Of a stretch of DNA of 60,000 nt, positions 23,001 through 34,320 are shown one piece after another. How positions within the stretch are numbered: position 1 is the stretch's first letter; every line of letters begins with the position of its first letter. A program made the position numbers and the translations under genes. Source of the DNA: Takakia lepidozioides (lineage: Eukaryota > Streptophyta > Takakiopsida > Takakiales > Takakiaceae); assembly GCA_030704615.1 (NCBI GenBank), contig CM060734.1:10294001-10354000 (forward strand), written 5' to 3'. The notes beneath the pieces are model-generated. The model was not told where the DNA came from, searched no databases, and saw only the letters and a program-made list of their open reading frames with translations.

Positions 23001-24634
23001 GGACAATGTCACGGTGAAGTATTTTGCCACGCAGCCCAAGTTGTCCCCAAAACAACTTAGGTGGCAAGATACTTTGGCAGTGTTCGACGTGGATATCCAG
23101 TACAAACCGGGACGGGACAATGTGGTGGCCGATGCTTTAAGTAGAAAGCAGCAGCTCTTGTTGGTGTACAAGGGCGAGACGGCGCTCCAAAGGAAGATCC
23201 GGAAGGCTTGCCGGAAGGATGAGCTGGCAAAGTGCGTGATGCAGAACTTGAGAATGGGGGTTAAATCGCAGTTCCACTTGCAAAACGGACTGCTCCGGTA
23301 TAAGCAAAAACGTCTCTATGTGCCAAAGGAGGGATCAGGGATAGTCTCTTGAGAGAATGCCATGATAGCCCGCTTGCGGGCCACGGTGGAGCCAAGCGCA
23401 CTGCGGCACTCTTGAAGAAAGAGTATTTCTGGCCCAAACTGAGGGAGGAGGCAGAGGAGTATGTAAAGACATGCACCACATGCCAACAAAACCGGAGCGA
23501 GTATAAAAAGCAAGCGGGGCTGTTACAACCCTTGCCGATTCCAGAGGGGACTTGGGAAAGCGTCTCGATGGATTTCATGACTGCTATGCCGCTGTCAAAA
23601 GGATTCGATGCAATCATGGTGGTGGTAGATAGGTTCAGTAAAATGGCCCATTTCATCCCCACCAAGGAGACGGCAACTGCGCAGGAGACAGGGCGACTTT
23701 ACTTCGCCCACGTCTTAAAGCATCATGGAGTCCCGAAGGATATTGTCTCGGACCGCGACCCAAAGTTTACGAGTAAATTCTGGAGAGCACTTTGGAAGAA
23801 GATGGGGACGAGGCTGAAGATGAGCACCGCCTTCCGACCTACGACGGACGGCCAAACGGAAAGAGTGAATTCCGTAGTGAAGCAATTCTTGCGGAATTAC
23901 GTGTCGGCAGACCAATCAGACTGGATGGAACACTTAGACGCGGCAGAGTTCTGTTATAATAACACAGAACACTCCGCGACGGGAGTTTCCCCTTTTGTGT
24001 TGGTCTATGGAAAAGCACCTCTGGTGCCGACAAGTTGGGCCGCCCAGGACGTTGAGGAACCGGCAGTAGCGGCGGTACTGGAAGAACGCGAGCGTTTGTT
24101 GAAGCTCGCAAAGTACAACATTGCCAAAGCTAGGAAACGGTATGAAAGGCAGGCGAATCGGAAGCGGAGGGAAGTGAAGTTTGAGGCAGGCACAGAGGTC
24201 TGGTTGAACATCAAGAATTTTCGACTACCTCCGGAAATGAGTCCGAAGTTCGTACCTCCGTATGCGGGTCCCTTTCGCATTCGGAGGGTTATGAATGAGG
24301 ATGTGTATGAATTGGAGCTGCCAGCAAACAGCAAGGTGCACCCAGTATTCCATGTCTCCCTTTTGAAGCCTTACTTCAAAGATGAAGCACGTCCGAATCG
24401 GCAGCAAGTGTTGCGTCCGCCACCTATGCTGTTGGATCATGAAAATGAACCGAGTACGAGGTGGAGGCAATACTTAAGTCGAGGAGGTTCAAGAACCGAG
24501 AAACGGAGTATCTCGTCAAATGGAAGGGCTATCATCTTGTGGAGGCATCTTGGGTGCGTGCCTCAGAAATGGGAAACGCATCCGAGGCAGTTGCAGCGTT
24601 CGAAGGGCGACCTCAAAAGCGGAAGAAGCGTTGA
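20075..24634 (+). pseudogene. Gag-pol polyprotein of copy B (chromovirus), three frameshifts
   Basis: The first ATG after the primer site is at 20075 ([12 protein letters not shown]); the open frame extends further upstream only without ATG. Order: Gag (residues about 100-300), zinc knuckle [14 protein letters not shown] at 341-354, protease DTGAS at 425-429, RT with YIDD at 766-769, RNase H with TDAS and ADALSR, integrase (CTTCQ zinc binding; catalytic Asp in VSMDFM and VSDRDPKF, Glu in GQTERVN), and chromodomain. The same frame runs to TGA at 24632-24634 if three 1-base losses are bridged: near 22600 (CCCGGGAG to CCCGGAG), near 23328 (AAGGGAGGG to AAGGAGGG) and near 24452 (CCTGAG to CCGAG), each judged against copies A and C. 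Every catalytic motif is otherwise intact. The frameshifts may be real or assembly errors. Confidence 0.93.
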
Positions 24635-25540
24635 TGGGGACATCAACCTTGGAGCGTGGGGGAGGAAATGCATGCTTAGCCCGGTTTAGCTAGCTCAGGA
24701 ATCCGATTGCAAAAACTTGTATTGTACAAAAATTTGTGATAAAGGAAATGGGTTCCAAATATTGTGCGTCCTATTGTGTTTGGAATGGTGATGCATGGTG
24801 TGGTTGGCTGGTGTGTAGAATGCATGCTAGCTTACAAAAGTGGGAGAGGTAAATTGGGTTAATCGTGTGTTTGCGCAGTGCCGAAATCGGGTGACTCCCA
24901 TCCAAGGGGCAAGGAAACTTGCGCCTTATTTGGGAGTTCAAGTGCTAGTGCGCACCTGGCGCGTGCGCGTACTATAACTGCGCTACCGAGGGGGTTGCCT
25001 TGTAGTGCGGGCTAACGCGGAAGCTACGTGCTTCCGTTCACGTACTATAATCGTGTAGCCTCGGGACGAAGTCGTAGTGCGGCTTCGGCGTGTTCCCGTA
25101 CCTCAGGCCAGCATTCCAAGGCGGACCCAATTGTAGTGATTGGGGCGCACGGTTGGTTCAAGGTTATCTTCCTAGTCAAAGAGGGTTCCAGGTGAACCCT
25201 TGCTCAAGGTGATGCCAAAAGCGGCATCATGAGCGATCGCAAGCAATGTTGTTGCAGTAAGGCGATTCGATCCTCGGGGAGGATCGTTCCTTGGCCTTGA
25301 AGTAGGCCAAGAAGAGTGCACTGGGAGGAGCTGGAGAGGCTCCACCCTTGGCCGGGACTTGGAGGAAGTCGGCCGAACTAGCTAGTGGAGAGTGGAGTCA
25401 AGTGTGGGGTTTGGTTCTTTGCCATGGGACGCCATGGTACGGAAACAAACTCCTTGATGTGGGACGCCACAACTTGGATGTTCGTTTCTACAAAATGGAC
25501 AAGTCGATGAGGACATCGACTCCCTGTTGGTAGGGGTGTG
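24635..25540 (+). other. 3' untranslated region and polypurine tract of copy B
   Basis: Noncoding, conserved in copies A, C and D. It ends in GGTAGGGGTGTG immediately before the 3' LTR, the candidate polypurine tract. Confidence 0.7.
25268..25286 (+). other. Conserved hairpin in the copy B 3' untranslated region
   Basis: CGATCCTC-GGG-GAGGATCG, perfect 8-bp arms with a 3-base loop. Equivalent hairpins remain near 14295-14315 in copy A and near 48899-48917 in copy D. Confidence 0.6.
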
Positions 25541-26261
25541 TGTCGCGGCCCTTTGCCTTGAGGGCAGGGGGTCGGGACACATGAGGGGCTGCCCCTGTGG
25601 TGGGGGCAGCGGCAGCGATAGGTATGGGGGCTGAAGCACCCTTGAGTGCCCAAGGCACTCAAGGAGGCGGAGGCGCTCACTAGGTGGAGCCCCGCACACC
25701 GGGTTGCGGTGGAGGTGGCTCCACAAGGGGTGGTGGTAGCTTAGTGGGACTTAGTGGGGGTGGCATAGGACTCACCATGGGGTGGAGACCTCGAGGTGGG
25801 AGTCGTGGGGAGTCTTGGGACTCATCACGGTCCATTGGGGCCGCGGTGAGTGGGCCAAGACTCACCGCGACTCACCACCGGGAGTCGAGGGTTTTCGTGG
25901 TGGTTCGCCATAAAATGGCATGGCTGGTTATGAACCCCCGCGGACAGCTACAGAAGTATATATAGGGAGTAGTAACCCCGAGAACGGTGCAAGCCCGTTG
26001 GTGACCAAAAACTAGTGAGTAAGCGAGCGAGCCGGAAAGCGACCAAAGAGTGGGGAGCTGTTCCGGACTGCCATCTACCAAAGGGAATTCTCCTAGTCCC
26101 AATAGGTGGAGGGTTTAGAGGGAAGCGGAAGGGGACCGTTATGTCCCGGTGAGCAGCCGAAACTCCAAGTTGGCCCGGCGGCCAGGTTGGGAGTCAGGCG
26201 CGCGCATCAAAGCGAGTAACTATGACTTGAAGGGGAGTTTACCGAATTGAGGTGTGCGACA
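25541..26261 (+). repeat. 3' LTR of copy B
   Basis: TGTCGCGGCC to GTGCGACA, 721 bp, followed by the TCCCC duplication at 26262-26266. Confidence 0.95.
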
Positions 26262-26778
26262 TCCCCACTCTTTGGTCGCTTTCCGGCTCGCTCGCTTACT
26301 CACTAGTTTTTGGTCACCAACGGGCTTGCACCGTTCTCGGGGTCACTACTCCCCCTTATATATACTTCTGTAGTTGTCCGTGGGGTTTCACAACAGCCAT
26401 GCCATTTTTGGCGAACCACCACGAAACCCTCGACTCCCGGTGGTGAGTCGCGGTGAGTCTTGGCCCACTCACCACGGCCCCTATGGACCGTGATGAGTCC
26501 CAAGCTCCACCACGACTCCCCCACGAGGTCTCCGCCCCCATGGTGAGTCCTATGCCACCCCCACTAAGTCCCGCTACGCTACCACCACCCTTGTGGAGCC
26601 ACCCCCACCGCAACCGGTGTGCGGGGCTCCACCTAGTGAGCGCCTCCGCCTCCTTGAGTGCCTTGGGCACTCAAGGGTGCTTCAGCCCCCCGTACCTATC
26701 GCTGCCGCTACCCCCACCACAGGGGCAGCCCCTCATGTGTCCCGACCCCCCCTGCCCTCAAGGCAAAGGGCCGCGACA
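26262..26778 (-). repeat. 5' LTR of copy A, distal part
   Basis: The rest of the LTR split by copy B, ending GCCGCGACA at 26778 and followed by target duplication CATAA at 26779-26783. Confidence 0.92.
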
Positions 26779-26783
26779 CATAA

Positions 26784-28356
26784 GGTGATGGGGGAAGTAT
26801 CATGCACTTTATAAATATGCAACTTGTCCTCAAGTATCCCAATTTGTTGCATTCTGCTGTGATCTCTTGAGATTCAGGTGTTCAATGCCGCAGCGTCCCA
26901 CTCCACAAACGATGAAAGTTCTTTGTGTTGTCGCATCTATGTTTTACTTTTGATCAATTTGCTCACTGTAGAATGCATGTTTGACATGGATAGCAACTGT
27001 GAAGACCTGCTACTCACCCCGTGCATCCTCACTAACACACATCTTGATGTGGTGGTTTTTGGGACAGGCACAGGTGAGGGTCGTCACTCGATGTGTATTT
27101 TTTCAGTTTGCAGATGATCAAAGGACTTGGCGATGGTGATGAACGATTGACGCTACATACTGCTTCAGTGGGGCATCTGATACGCTTCGGCCTCTCAACC
27201 TTAATCCTTTTTGGTTTTTATGGGTTGTAACCTGATTATAAGTCAGTATATGATACCAGTCTGAACTTTGGCACCATATTAGTGGGGGTTTCAACCTGAT
27301 TGTAAATCAGTTTTCTGGCACGATACCAGTCTGAGCTTCGGCTGCATTTTGATATGGTGCTGGAGTACCATCTCCAGACCTTATAAGGCTATCCAATGAT
27401 GCTTAAGATAGGCCTTCTTATGCTGATTTAGCACGGTAAGTACCAAGCGGTACTTTTTGAACATTGAGGTCAGAGTTCTAAATTTAAAACAGCCCTGGTT
27501 ACACTGTTTTAACTTAGAGATTACCAAGCAGCTGGCGTGATGGGCTTTTCATATTACATAACACCTGTTTTAAGGTTGCCAAGCGATGCCATTGGAACCA
27601 TCCTTTGAATTTGAGACAGGTTCAGTTTTACTATGTTAACTTGGAAAGTACCAAGCTGTACTTGACTTGGAAGAATACCAAGCGGTGGTCTTGTTGGGCT
27701 TTTTCAAAATACATAGGGGCTGGTTTAACTTATCAAACTAGCCTTTTGGAATACCCTTTGAGCTGGTGTTGTCTGATTATGCTCATTGTAGCATTCCACT
27801 CTGATTGAGTTTTGGAGAGAGGATTGGAAAACCAGATCCAGACCTTTGTGCATTCGTGGAACATGGACATAGCATGCTGGCTGGTCTACATTACCAGGCC
27901 GGGCTCTTGGAATTGCAACACCTGCAACTCATTCTTAAAGGCTCAAGTGTTTATGCTGATCTGGTTGTACCAAAGGTGGTGTTTGTCCCGATTTTTTATA
28001 AGAAAAACAAGACTCCTTCAATGATGAATGACATCTGAATCTAGGGTGATGGTTGTCTTGGAAATCCCACCCTCCCACCCTAATTTTTCATGTGTTTTCA
28101 GGAAGATGACATGAGTTTTTATCAGGTAAGATACTGCCTATGGAAGGTGAAGTTATATAGTGCCTTGTTATGAGGCTGATTTGTCGTATTCCACAAACGA
28201 TGAAAGTTCTTTGTGGTGTCGCATCTATGTTTTACTTTTGATCAATTTGCTCATTGTAGAATGCATGTTGGACATGGATAGTAACTGTGAAGACCTGCTA
28301 CTCACCTCGTGCATCCTCACTAACACACATCTTGATGTGGTGGTTTTGTCGGACAG
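26784..28356. repeat. Low-copy region with a 156-bp direct repeat
   Basis: About 156 bp beginning TCCACAAACGATGAAAGTTC occurs at 26904-27060 and again at 28191-28346 with only a few differences. The copies lie 1.29 kb apart. Between them are a short repeat of AACCTGATT...CAGTCTGA-type sequence (27230-27345) and a palindrome cluster (27438-27688). No recognisable protein is encoded. Confidence 0.75.
27438..27688. repeat. Cluster of AAGTACC-AAGC-GGTACTT-like palindromes
   Basis: Perfect 7+4+7 palindrome at 27438-27455 and a one-mismatch copy at 27646-27663. Weaker copies lie near 27519-27536, 27572-27589 and 27671-27688. The spacer AAGC is identical in all five. Confidence 0.65.
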
Positions 28357-28922
28357 CTTTTACTCACCCATCCCTTCGCTATTCGAGGTGGAAACTCCAA
28401 GATAGAAGAGTTGGATATCTCTAAGCACTCAGCCCGCTCAGAACAATCAGTCATGACACTAGTGAATCATGGTTGTGCTTCCTATTTGTATTCATTCTTG
28501 CCTTCATGTTATCAATTTACCCTTTCGTGTATACTGAAGCATCAGATTGCTTCAGTATCTACTAAGTTCCAGTTAATCATGCATTCATTCCACAGCTTCA
28601 CTCATGTCTCTCTACACAGTGTGATTGTATCGAATAAGTATCAGATTATGATTTATCAGGTATCAGGCCAATGCCATGGTGACTCTAATCTGCCCTACAG
28701 TATCACTACAGCTTTGCATGTACAAGCATCTACTGTTCATCTCTCCTCCTTCTCCATGCTCTCGTTCTTGTTCTCCGCCTGATCTCCTCTCATGCATGAC
28801 CAAGAACCACTCCCCGTGAAGTGCCCCCTTCCTGTTGCCGCTCTCCTTAATCTACCCCCAAGCTGTTCTAACCACCCAACTAACTAACCGTCACCCTGAA
28901 GTAACACGTTCCCCTTGCAGAT
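28357..28922 (+). repeat. Dispersed repeat R, forward copy
   Basis: Diverged but collinear with the reverse complement of 39714-40226. Shared stretches include TTTTACTCACCCATCCCTT, GAGGTGGAAACTCCAAGATAG and CAAGCTGTTCTAACC. Near its end ACTAACTAACC followed by TTCCCCTTGCAG looks like a branch point plus 3' splice site, so R may derive from a gene fragment. Identity unknown. Confidence 0.7.
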
Positions 28923-28980
28923 GTCGTTCCCACACAGTCGTTCCCTGTCAATGATAATTGTTCCCCATGTACTGTGACAG

Positions 28981-29201
28981 GTTGTGTCAAGCTGTGCCGA
29001 GCTGTGACTGGCTGTGTCGGGCTGTGACTGGCTGTGACGGGCTGTGTCGGGCTGTGTCGGGCTGTGCAAAGCGGCTGTGACTGGCTATGACGGGCTGTGT
29101 GAAGCTGTGCGAAACTGTGGCGGGCTGTGACTGGCTGTGTGAAGCTGTGTGGAGCTGTGTCGGGCTGTGTACAGCTGTGCAAAGCTGTGGCGGGCTGTGT
29201 A
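28981..29201. repeat. 10-bp minisatellite, consensus GCTGTGNCNN
   Basis: About 22 units in register at 10-base steps, with one 3-base phase slip near 29071. Read on the minus strand it gives a repetitive ARHSxTQPxT-like open frame, which I take to be a by-product of the repeat. Confidence 0.85.
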
Positions 29202-30565
29202 ACCCCCCTAAAGCCTGCTACTGCCACCCCTAAGGCTCCTGTTGGTCTCAGTCTGCGCAAAAATTAAGGGTACCCCACAGAACCCGTAAAAGTGTCTAAG
29301 TCCTAAGCAGCCCTCTAATATTACCCCTCTCCCTCTCAAAAAGCCGTGTCCTCACGGTTTACTGTTTGGGATTAGCAAACCTTTGTGAGCGAGCACCCTT
29401 CTGACGGTGAGAGTCTCGTGAAGAACTCTGTGTGCGAGCCCGAGTCCTGTCACTGGCGGATGGAGATGATTGAGCACTACCTGGAAATGTTTGACCCTCC
29501 TTTGGCTGTTAACGAGGTAACCTCTCAGGCATAGGAGATCCCCGTCGCTCTGCCATCTGAAGTGCATAGTCCTCTGCCATGTCAAAAGAGTCCGCGGAAG
29601 AAACAGTAGTATCAGAATCCTCGTCCCCCCTTAGGTGTTTTAACGGCCGAACTTTAAGTGGAATCCTGTGTGGCATACAATGTGGTCCCACCATGTCTGG
29701 AAGTTTAAACTGTACAACTTGTTGTAAGCGTTTGCAAGCAAAATTAGTGAACGTCCTGAACTCCTTATCTGTATAGGTAAGAGGTGTGTCAATGACTTTG
29801 GAACAGTGTAAGTATTTCCAGGCTTAATGTCCCTTAAAGAAAATATCCTCAGGGCCAAATTTCTGTGTTGTCAAGCACCAACTTCATTCACAAATGGAAA
29901 ATGGCTCCAAGGCCTACAAAGCTAGGACTCATACCTTTCTCAAACACTTTCCTAAACTAGGGAGCTTCAAGCTCCACTCCCTAGGACCTAGGCCTCCTCA
30001 AGCAAAACTAACAAAGCAACTATGCAACAAGCAAGAGGAAACTAAACAAATGAACTAGGTGAAGAACAAGGAGGGTCTTGCTCTTCTTTTATACCGTTTT
30101 TGGGCCTAAAAAACTAATGAGAAATAACATTAAACTATAATAACCTTGAAGGGTTTATAGTTTAGAATCCATAGATTGAAATAAACTAATATTTTGGATG
30201 GAAAACCTTAGAGGCAAATGATATATGCCATTTCATCCATCCTTTGGATAGCTAGTTGGCGCTAGCTGTCATTTTTCATCCATCCAGCCTCCATGGCGAA
30301 TTTGTCATTTTCATCCCATGGATGAAGTAGAAAATCAAATAATCGGCTTCCGTCAGTGCCGTTGGCTTGATAATTTGATGCCGTCACTAATCTCTTCTAT
30401 AAATCACCAAACTTGGTGAAAAATTATAATTAGACATCCCATAGATGCTCACAAATTCTCAGGGTGATCGGGGATGAAAGGATATTTCAATCGTCGGTTT
30501 TCGCAAATTTGCCATAAAGGAAGTTGCTCCTTCCTGGAAAATAAATTACCGATGGTGCCCCAGGG
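29202..30565. other. No gene recognised; unassigned repeat-like sequence
   Basis: A minus-strand open stretch at 29509-29694 (DEDSDTTVSSADSFDMAEDY) reads on past one stop to about 29360. It looks like the acidic start of a retroelement protein, but I cannot assign it. From 30180 to 30330 ATCCATCC/GGATGAA words recur, similar to 12870-13090. Confidence 0.35.
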
Positions 30566-32138
30566 GGTCTTTAGCCCTGCCACTGGGTCACAGATCTTTT
30601 GGAGTCCTCTCCTACTAGCTTTGAATTGCTGGGGAGTCCAAACTTCACCGTGAGGCTACTAACCCGCCGTTTGCTCCGATGCAGCATTTTGCTTTGTTGC
30701 GATATCTCATTGTTGTACAAGTTTGTTTCTTCCAATTGCCAAACCTCCTCGCTGTGTGTTTCTACTAGATTTGAAAGACGGGAGAACAGAGAGATCGCAA
30801 TCATGTATTCAAACAGCCGCCCTGTATGTCCGAACATGTTCACCTTGCCGTTACCAGTATCAATTTGGCAGCCTATTCTACTGTCGATGCAGCTTCATAT
30901 GGTCATCTTGACGCCAGAGCTCCTCCCATGGTTGTCGCAGACTCTATCTAAGTTCTTAAGTGCTGTAGTAATGATTCCCAATTAACTAACAAACTGTCAC
31001 GTTTTGGCAGTACAATCCCCAAACTGCCTGTCTTAAGATCAAAAACGATCTGAAAATGAAAATGTACCAATATATGTATCTACATATATTGGTGACCAAT
31101 GGGGAACACTCGACCCGAGTGTAAGAGAATCCAGAATCTTTGGTTCATACAATCTTCCTACTAGGGTATCCCTGATATCCCTTGGAGTCAACGACTCACT
31201 TAAAAGATGAAGAATAATTTCCTTTGGGCTCTTCCTCTTCGGAGAGAGTTCAAGTCTCCCGGGAATGAGGAGGGCAAATAAAAGCAAAAGACTGAGGCAA
31301 GCCCTCACCAAGTTGTCCTCGTATGTTGATTCACTGGTGCTATTTAACATCAGTTATGTACACTTTCAAAGCCACCCGACTCGCCCTCTTTGGAGAGAGT
31401 TGGAGTTCCCAGATAAAAAATACTTCAAAACCGCCATTTTCCCCACCGGACTGGGTTTGAATCCCCTAGATAATGAAAGAAGATATGCGCGGTGCCATTT
31501 TGATGATCCTAATCTAAAATAGTCTTGGAAGGACTTGGGTTCTACGCTACTTGGTCATGGCTTACAGGGACCTCTCATGGATTTGCAAAGTTCTTGCGAA
31601 AGACTCGATGTGAAACTAAGACCTCGACTCGAATCCAGAAGGGCCAAATGCTCTTGAATAGGATGCTTCTGGGGGTTCTAATCACTACCTCCCGTAACAA
31701 CAGAAAAGATTGGATACCCGAGGACCCTCCTCATGAAACAGGCGGACCATTTCTATCCTAAGATTCTAACTACTTTCATGGCTCGCAGGGACCTTTCATG
31801 GATTTCGCAGAGCTCATGGTGAGATTCTTGACTTTGGAAACGATTGGATACCTTCTGCACCTCAGAGGACCATACTCTGGACTAACTCACCATTCATACC
31901 TATCTACTGAAAAGAGGTCACAGGCCCTTCTGGGTTTTCCTATGCCTGACATCCTCCACTCATGTGAGGGAAGCAGCAACCGCTTCTCTACAAGCTCTCC
32001 TTTTTACCCCTCACTGCCTTGCTAACTTTTCTCTCCCTGGGAGAACACTGCAGCGGGGTGGAGAAGACAAAACACAGGTCGCACCATTCTACTGGTCCAT
32101 GCCTGACAGAGATGCGCCACTTGCTCGCCACTTGGTCG
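30566..32138. other. No gene recognised; contains a perfect 28-bp hairpin
   Basis: A perfect inverted repeat ACCAATATATGTA-TC-TACATATATTGGT occupies 31066-31093. A short imperfect direct repeat (CATGGCTTACAGGGACC near 31557, CATGGCTCGCAGGGACC near 31778) is present. It lies downstream (minus sense) of the gag at 32139-33526 and could be the decayed pol of that element, but no pol motif is visible. Confidence 0.4.
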
Positions 32139-33526
32139 TCATCTCGAAAAGGTTTGAAGGGTTAGAATCCCCGTGCGGGAAGTCGCAGTGCTCCATGTAG
32201 GGAGCATCGGTATACTGCAGAATATTCCACCAGGCTTACCATAGTGGTCCTGGTCATTGTTTCTTCTTGGTTGGGTTTGCACCTGATGCACCCTCACCTG
32301 TCTTGGTTCCCTTGTTGCTGTCTTTCTGTTGTAATAACAATTCTCAGTAGAATGGTTATCCATTTTACAGATTGTACAGTGTTTCTCCTTCATGTGGCAT
32401 TCAGCCGTGGTATGGCCTTCATTTTGGCACTTTGCACACAACAACCCTTCCCTCCATGTGTTGCAGCCTCTATGGCATACTTTTTTCAAGATTTCTTCCA
32501 ATCTTTTTTTATAGTTGTCCCTCTTCAACTTTTCCTTCTTCTTGCTCTTCTTCCTCATCTGACTCATCCTCAGAGTCATCATCATCCTTTTTATCCTTCC
32601 TGAGCAATTTCCTTTGCTCAATTCTGTTGGCTGTTTCAAATGCCTCCTCCACTGTATTATGGGGTAACATATCCACTTTCTATTTTAACTCAGGTCTCAG
32701 TCCACTTACAAACCAAGTCTTTTGTAAACCTCCTGGTGGCACATCAGGCAACTTCTTGACCATTAACTCCATCTTCTCTAGATATTCTTCAACTGTTTCA
32801 TGCTTCTTTTGTCTCAACTGTTGTAGACTACCGTACACTTCATCCTCAGTTTTGCTTGTCCTGAACCTGTTTCGGAATGTTGTACTAAGGCCATTCAGGT
32901 TTTAAATGATTATCAGGAAACCTTGCATACCACTCACTTGCTTTCTTGATAAGTGAACAAGAAAACAATCTCAGTTTGGCATCATCACCATTCTCATTGT
33001 TCACTATATACATGTGCTCAAATTGGTTGATGTGTACATCCGGATCCTCTTTTCCTGCATATATTGGAAAAGGTGGTTTTGCCCGTGTTGGAGGTACTGC
33101 CATCTGTGGCCCTACTCCCTGCCCTGTGGCAGGTGCTAGTCTTCCTGTAGGTGCTGGTCCCTGAGGACCTGTTGTGGTTGTGGTTGAACTCCCACCAGGT
33201 GTTGGCCCCTGAGCACTTCCTGCTACTGCCCCCCCTGTATTTGCAGTACCCCCAGCTCCAGTTGCACTACTTCCCATACTCCCTGTCCCCCCAGAGCCGG
33301 ATCCAAGCTGCCCGCCTGATCTCCCTGAGCCGACACCTGTGTTGGCTTGTGATCCAAGTGCTCCACTTGATCCAGGTCCAACAGGTTGGAATATCCTGGT
33401 TGTAGTCTCAACCGCAATTGTTGCATCTACGTCTTCATACTCTTCGTCTTCCAAGTTTTTCTCTCTGTTTTCATCTTCCAAGTTCTTATCAGCTTGGATT
33501 TCTTCTTCCTCACTCATGTAACTCAA
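32139..33526 (-). pseudogene. Gag of a second retroelement, two zinc knuckles, decayed
   Basis: Starts at an ATG at 33526 with an acidic N-terminus, followed by a long Gly/Ser/Thr/Ala/Pro-rich stretch and a Gag core (LFSCSLIKKASEWYARFP, FRNRFRTSKTEDEVYGSLQQ, EEYLEKMELMVKKLPDVP, TWFVSGLRPELK). Further on are a Lys/Glu/Asp-rich segment and two knuckles, CAKCQNEGHTTAEC and CTICKMDNHSTENC, both CX2CX4HX4C. It differs clearly from the chromovirus Gag. A frameshift near 32888, an in-frame TAG near 32683 and further stops show decay. Chromovirus copy C starts 68 bp upstream of its ATG, apparently inserted in the leader or LTR of this element. Confidence 0.75.
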
Positions 33527-33594
33527 TTGAGTGGTGTTGGAGAGTCTGAACTCTCCGTTGGCTCTACCTCATCTTCCTCTCCTTCCTTGGCTTG

Positions 33595-34320
33595 TGTTGT
33601 GCACCTCACTTCGGTAAGCTCCCCTTCAAGTCATAGTTACTCGCTTTGATGCGCGTGCCTAACTCCCAACTTGGCCGCCGGGCCAATTCGGAGCTTCGGC
33701 TGCTCATCGGGACATAACGGTCCCCCTTTACTCTTCCAAGGAACCCTCCACCAATTTGGGCCTAGTGGAAATTCCCCTTGGTAGATGGCAGTCCGGAATA
33801 GCTCCCCACTCCTTGGTCGCTTTCCGGCTCGCTCGCTTTACTCACTAGTTTTGGTCACACCAACGGGCTTGCACCGTTCTCGGGGTTACTACTCCCTATA
33901 TATACTTCTGTGACTGTCCGCGAGGGTCTCACAAACAACCATGCCATTTTATGGCGAACCATCACAAAGACCCTCGATTCCCGGTGATGAGTCGCGGTGA
34001 GTCTTGGCCCACCCACCACGGCCCCATTGGACCGTGGTGAGTCCCAAGACTCCCCACGACTCCCACCACCAGGTCTCCGCCCCATGGTGAGTCCTATGCC
34101 ACCCCCACTAAGTCCCATTAAGCTACCACCACCCCTTGTGGAGCCACCCCCACTGCAACTCGGTGTGCGGGGCTCCACCTAGTGAGCGCCTCCGCCTCCT
34201 TGAGTGCCTTGGGCACTCAAGGGTGCTTCAGCCCCCCGTACCTATTGCTGCCACCGCCCCCACCACAGGGGCAGCCCCTCTGCGTCCCGACCCCCTGCCT
34301 CAAGGCAAAGGGCCGCGACA
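33595..34320 (-). repeat. 3' LTR of copy C
   Basis: 726 bp, TGTTGTGCACC to GGCCGCGACA on the plus strand, aligning along its whole length with the copy A and B LTRs. Confidence 0.92.

Larger units (their letters stand above)
19296..26261 (+). mobile_element. Ty3/gypsy chromovirus copy B, full-length, young
   Basis: A complete element of 6966 bp in plus orientation inserted in the LTR of copy A, with TCCCC duplicated at 19291-19295 and 26262-26266. LTRs are 724 and 721 bp and differ, by eye, at three substitutions and three 1-base homopolymer indels. The chromodomain after integrase places it among plant chromoviruses. The nearly identical LTRs indicate a recent insertion. Three frameshifts interrupt gag-pol. 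Confidence 0.95.
13309..26778 (-). mobile_element. Ty3/gypsy chromovirus copy A, split by copy B
   Basis: The left LTR (13309-14039), internal region, minus-strand primer site (19068-19079) and right LTR (19082-19295 plus 26262-26778) form one element in minus orientation. It is interrupted by copy B at 19296-26261. CATAA at 13304-13308 is repeated at 26779-26783, the 5-bp target duplication expected of a Ty3 integrase. The two LTRs differ by about seven substitutions in their first 213 bp as counted by eye, so copy A is clearly older than B. Gag-pol is broken, and a deletion removes the end of integrase. Confidence 0.93.

Noticed and set aside
28880-29260. Minus-strand ORF rich in ARHSxTQP repeats as a possible repetitive protein
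   Set aside because: It is produced entirely by the 10-bp GCTGTG minisatellite, whose period is not a multiple of three. No start context or homologue is suggested.
29509-29694. Short acidic minus-strand ORF as a real gene
   Set aside because: Only about 60 codons before a stop, no recognisable domain, and no supporting neighbours. Mentioned only within the unassigned region.
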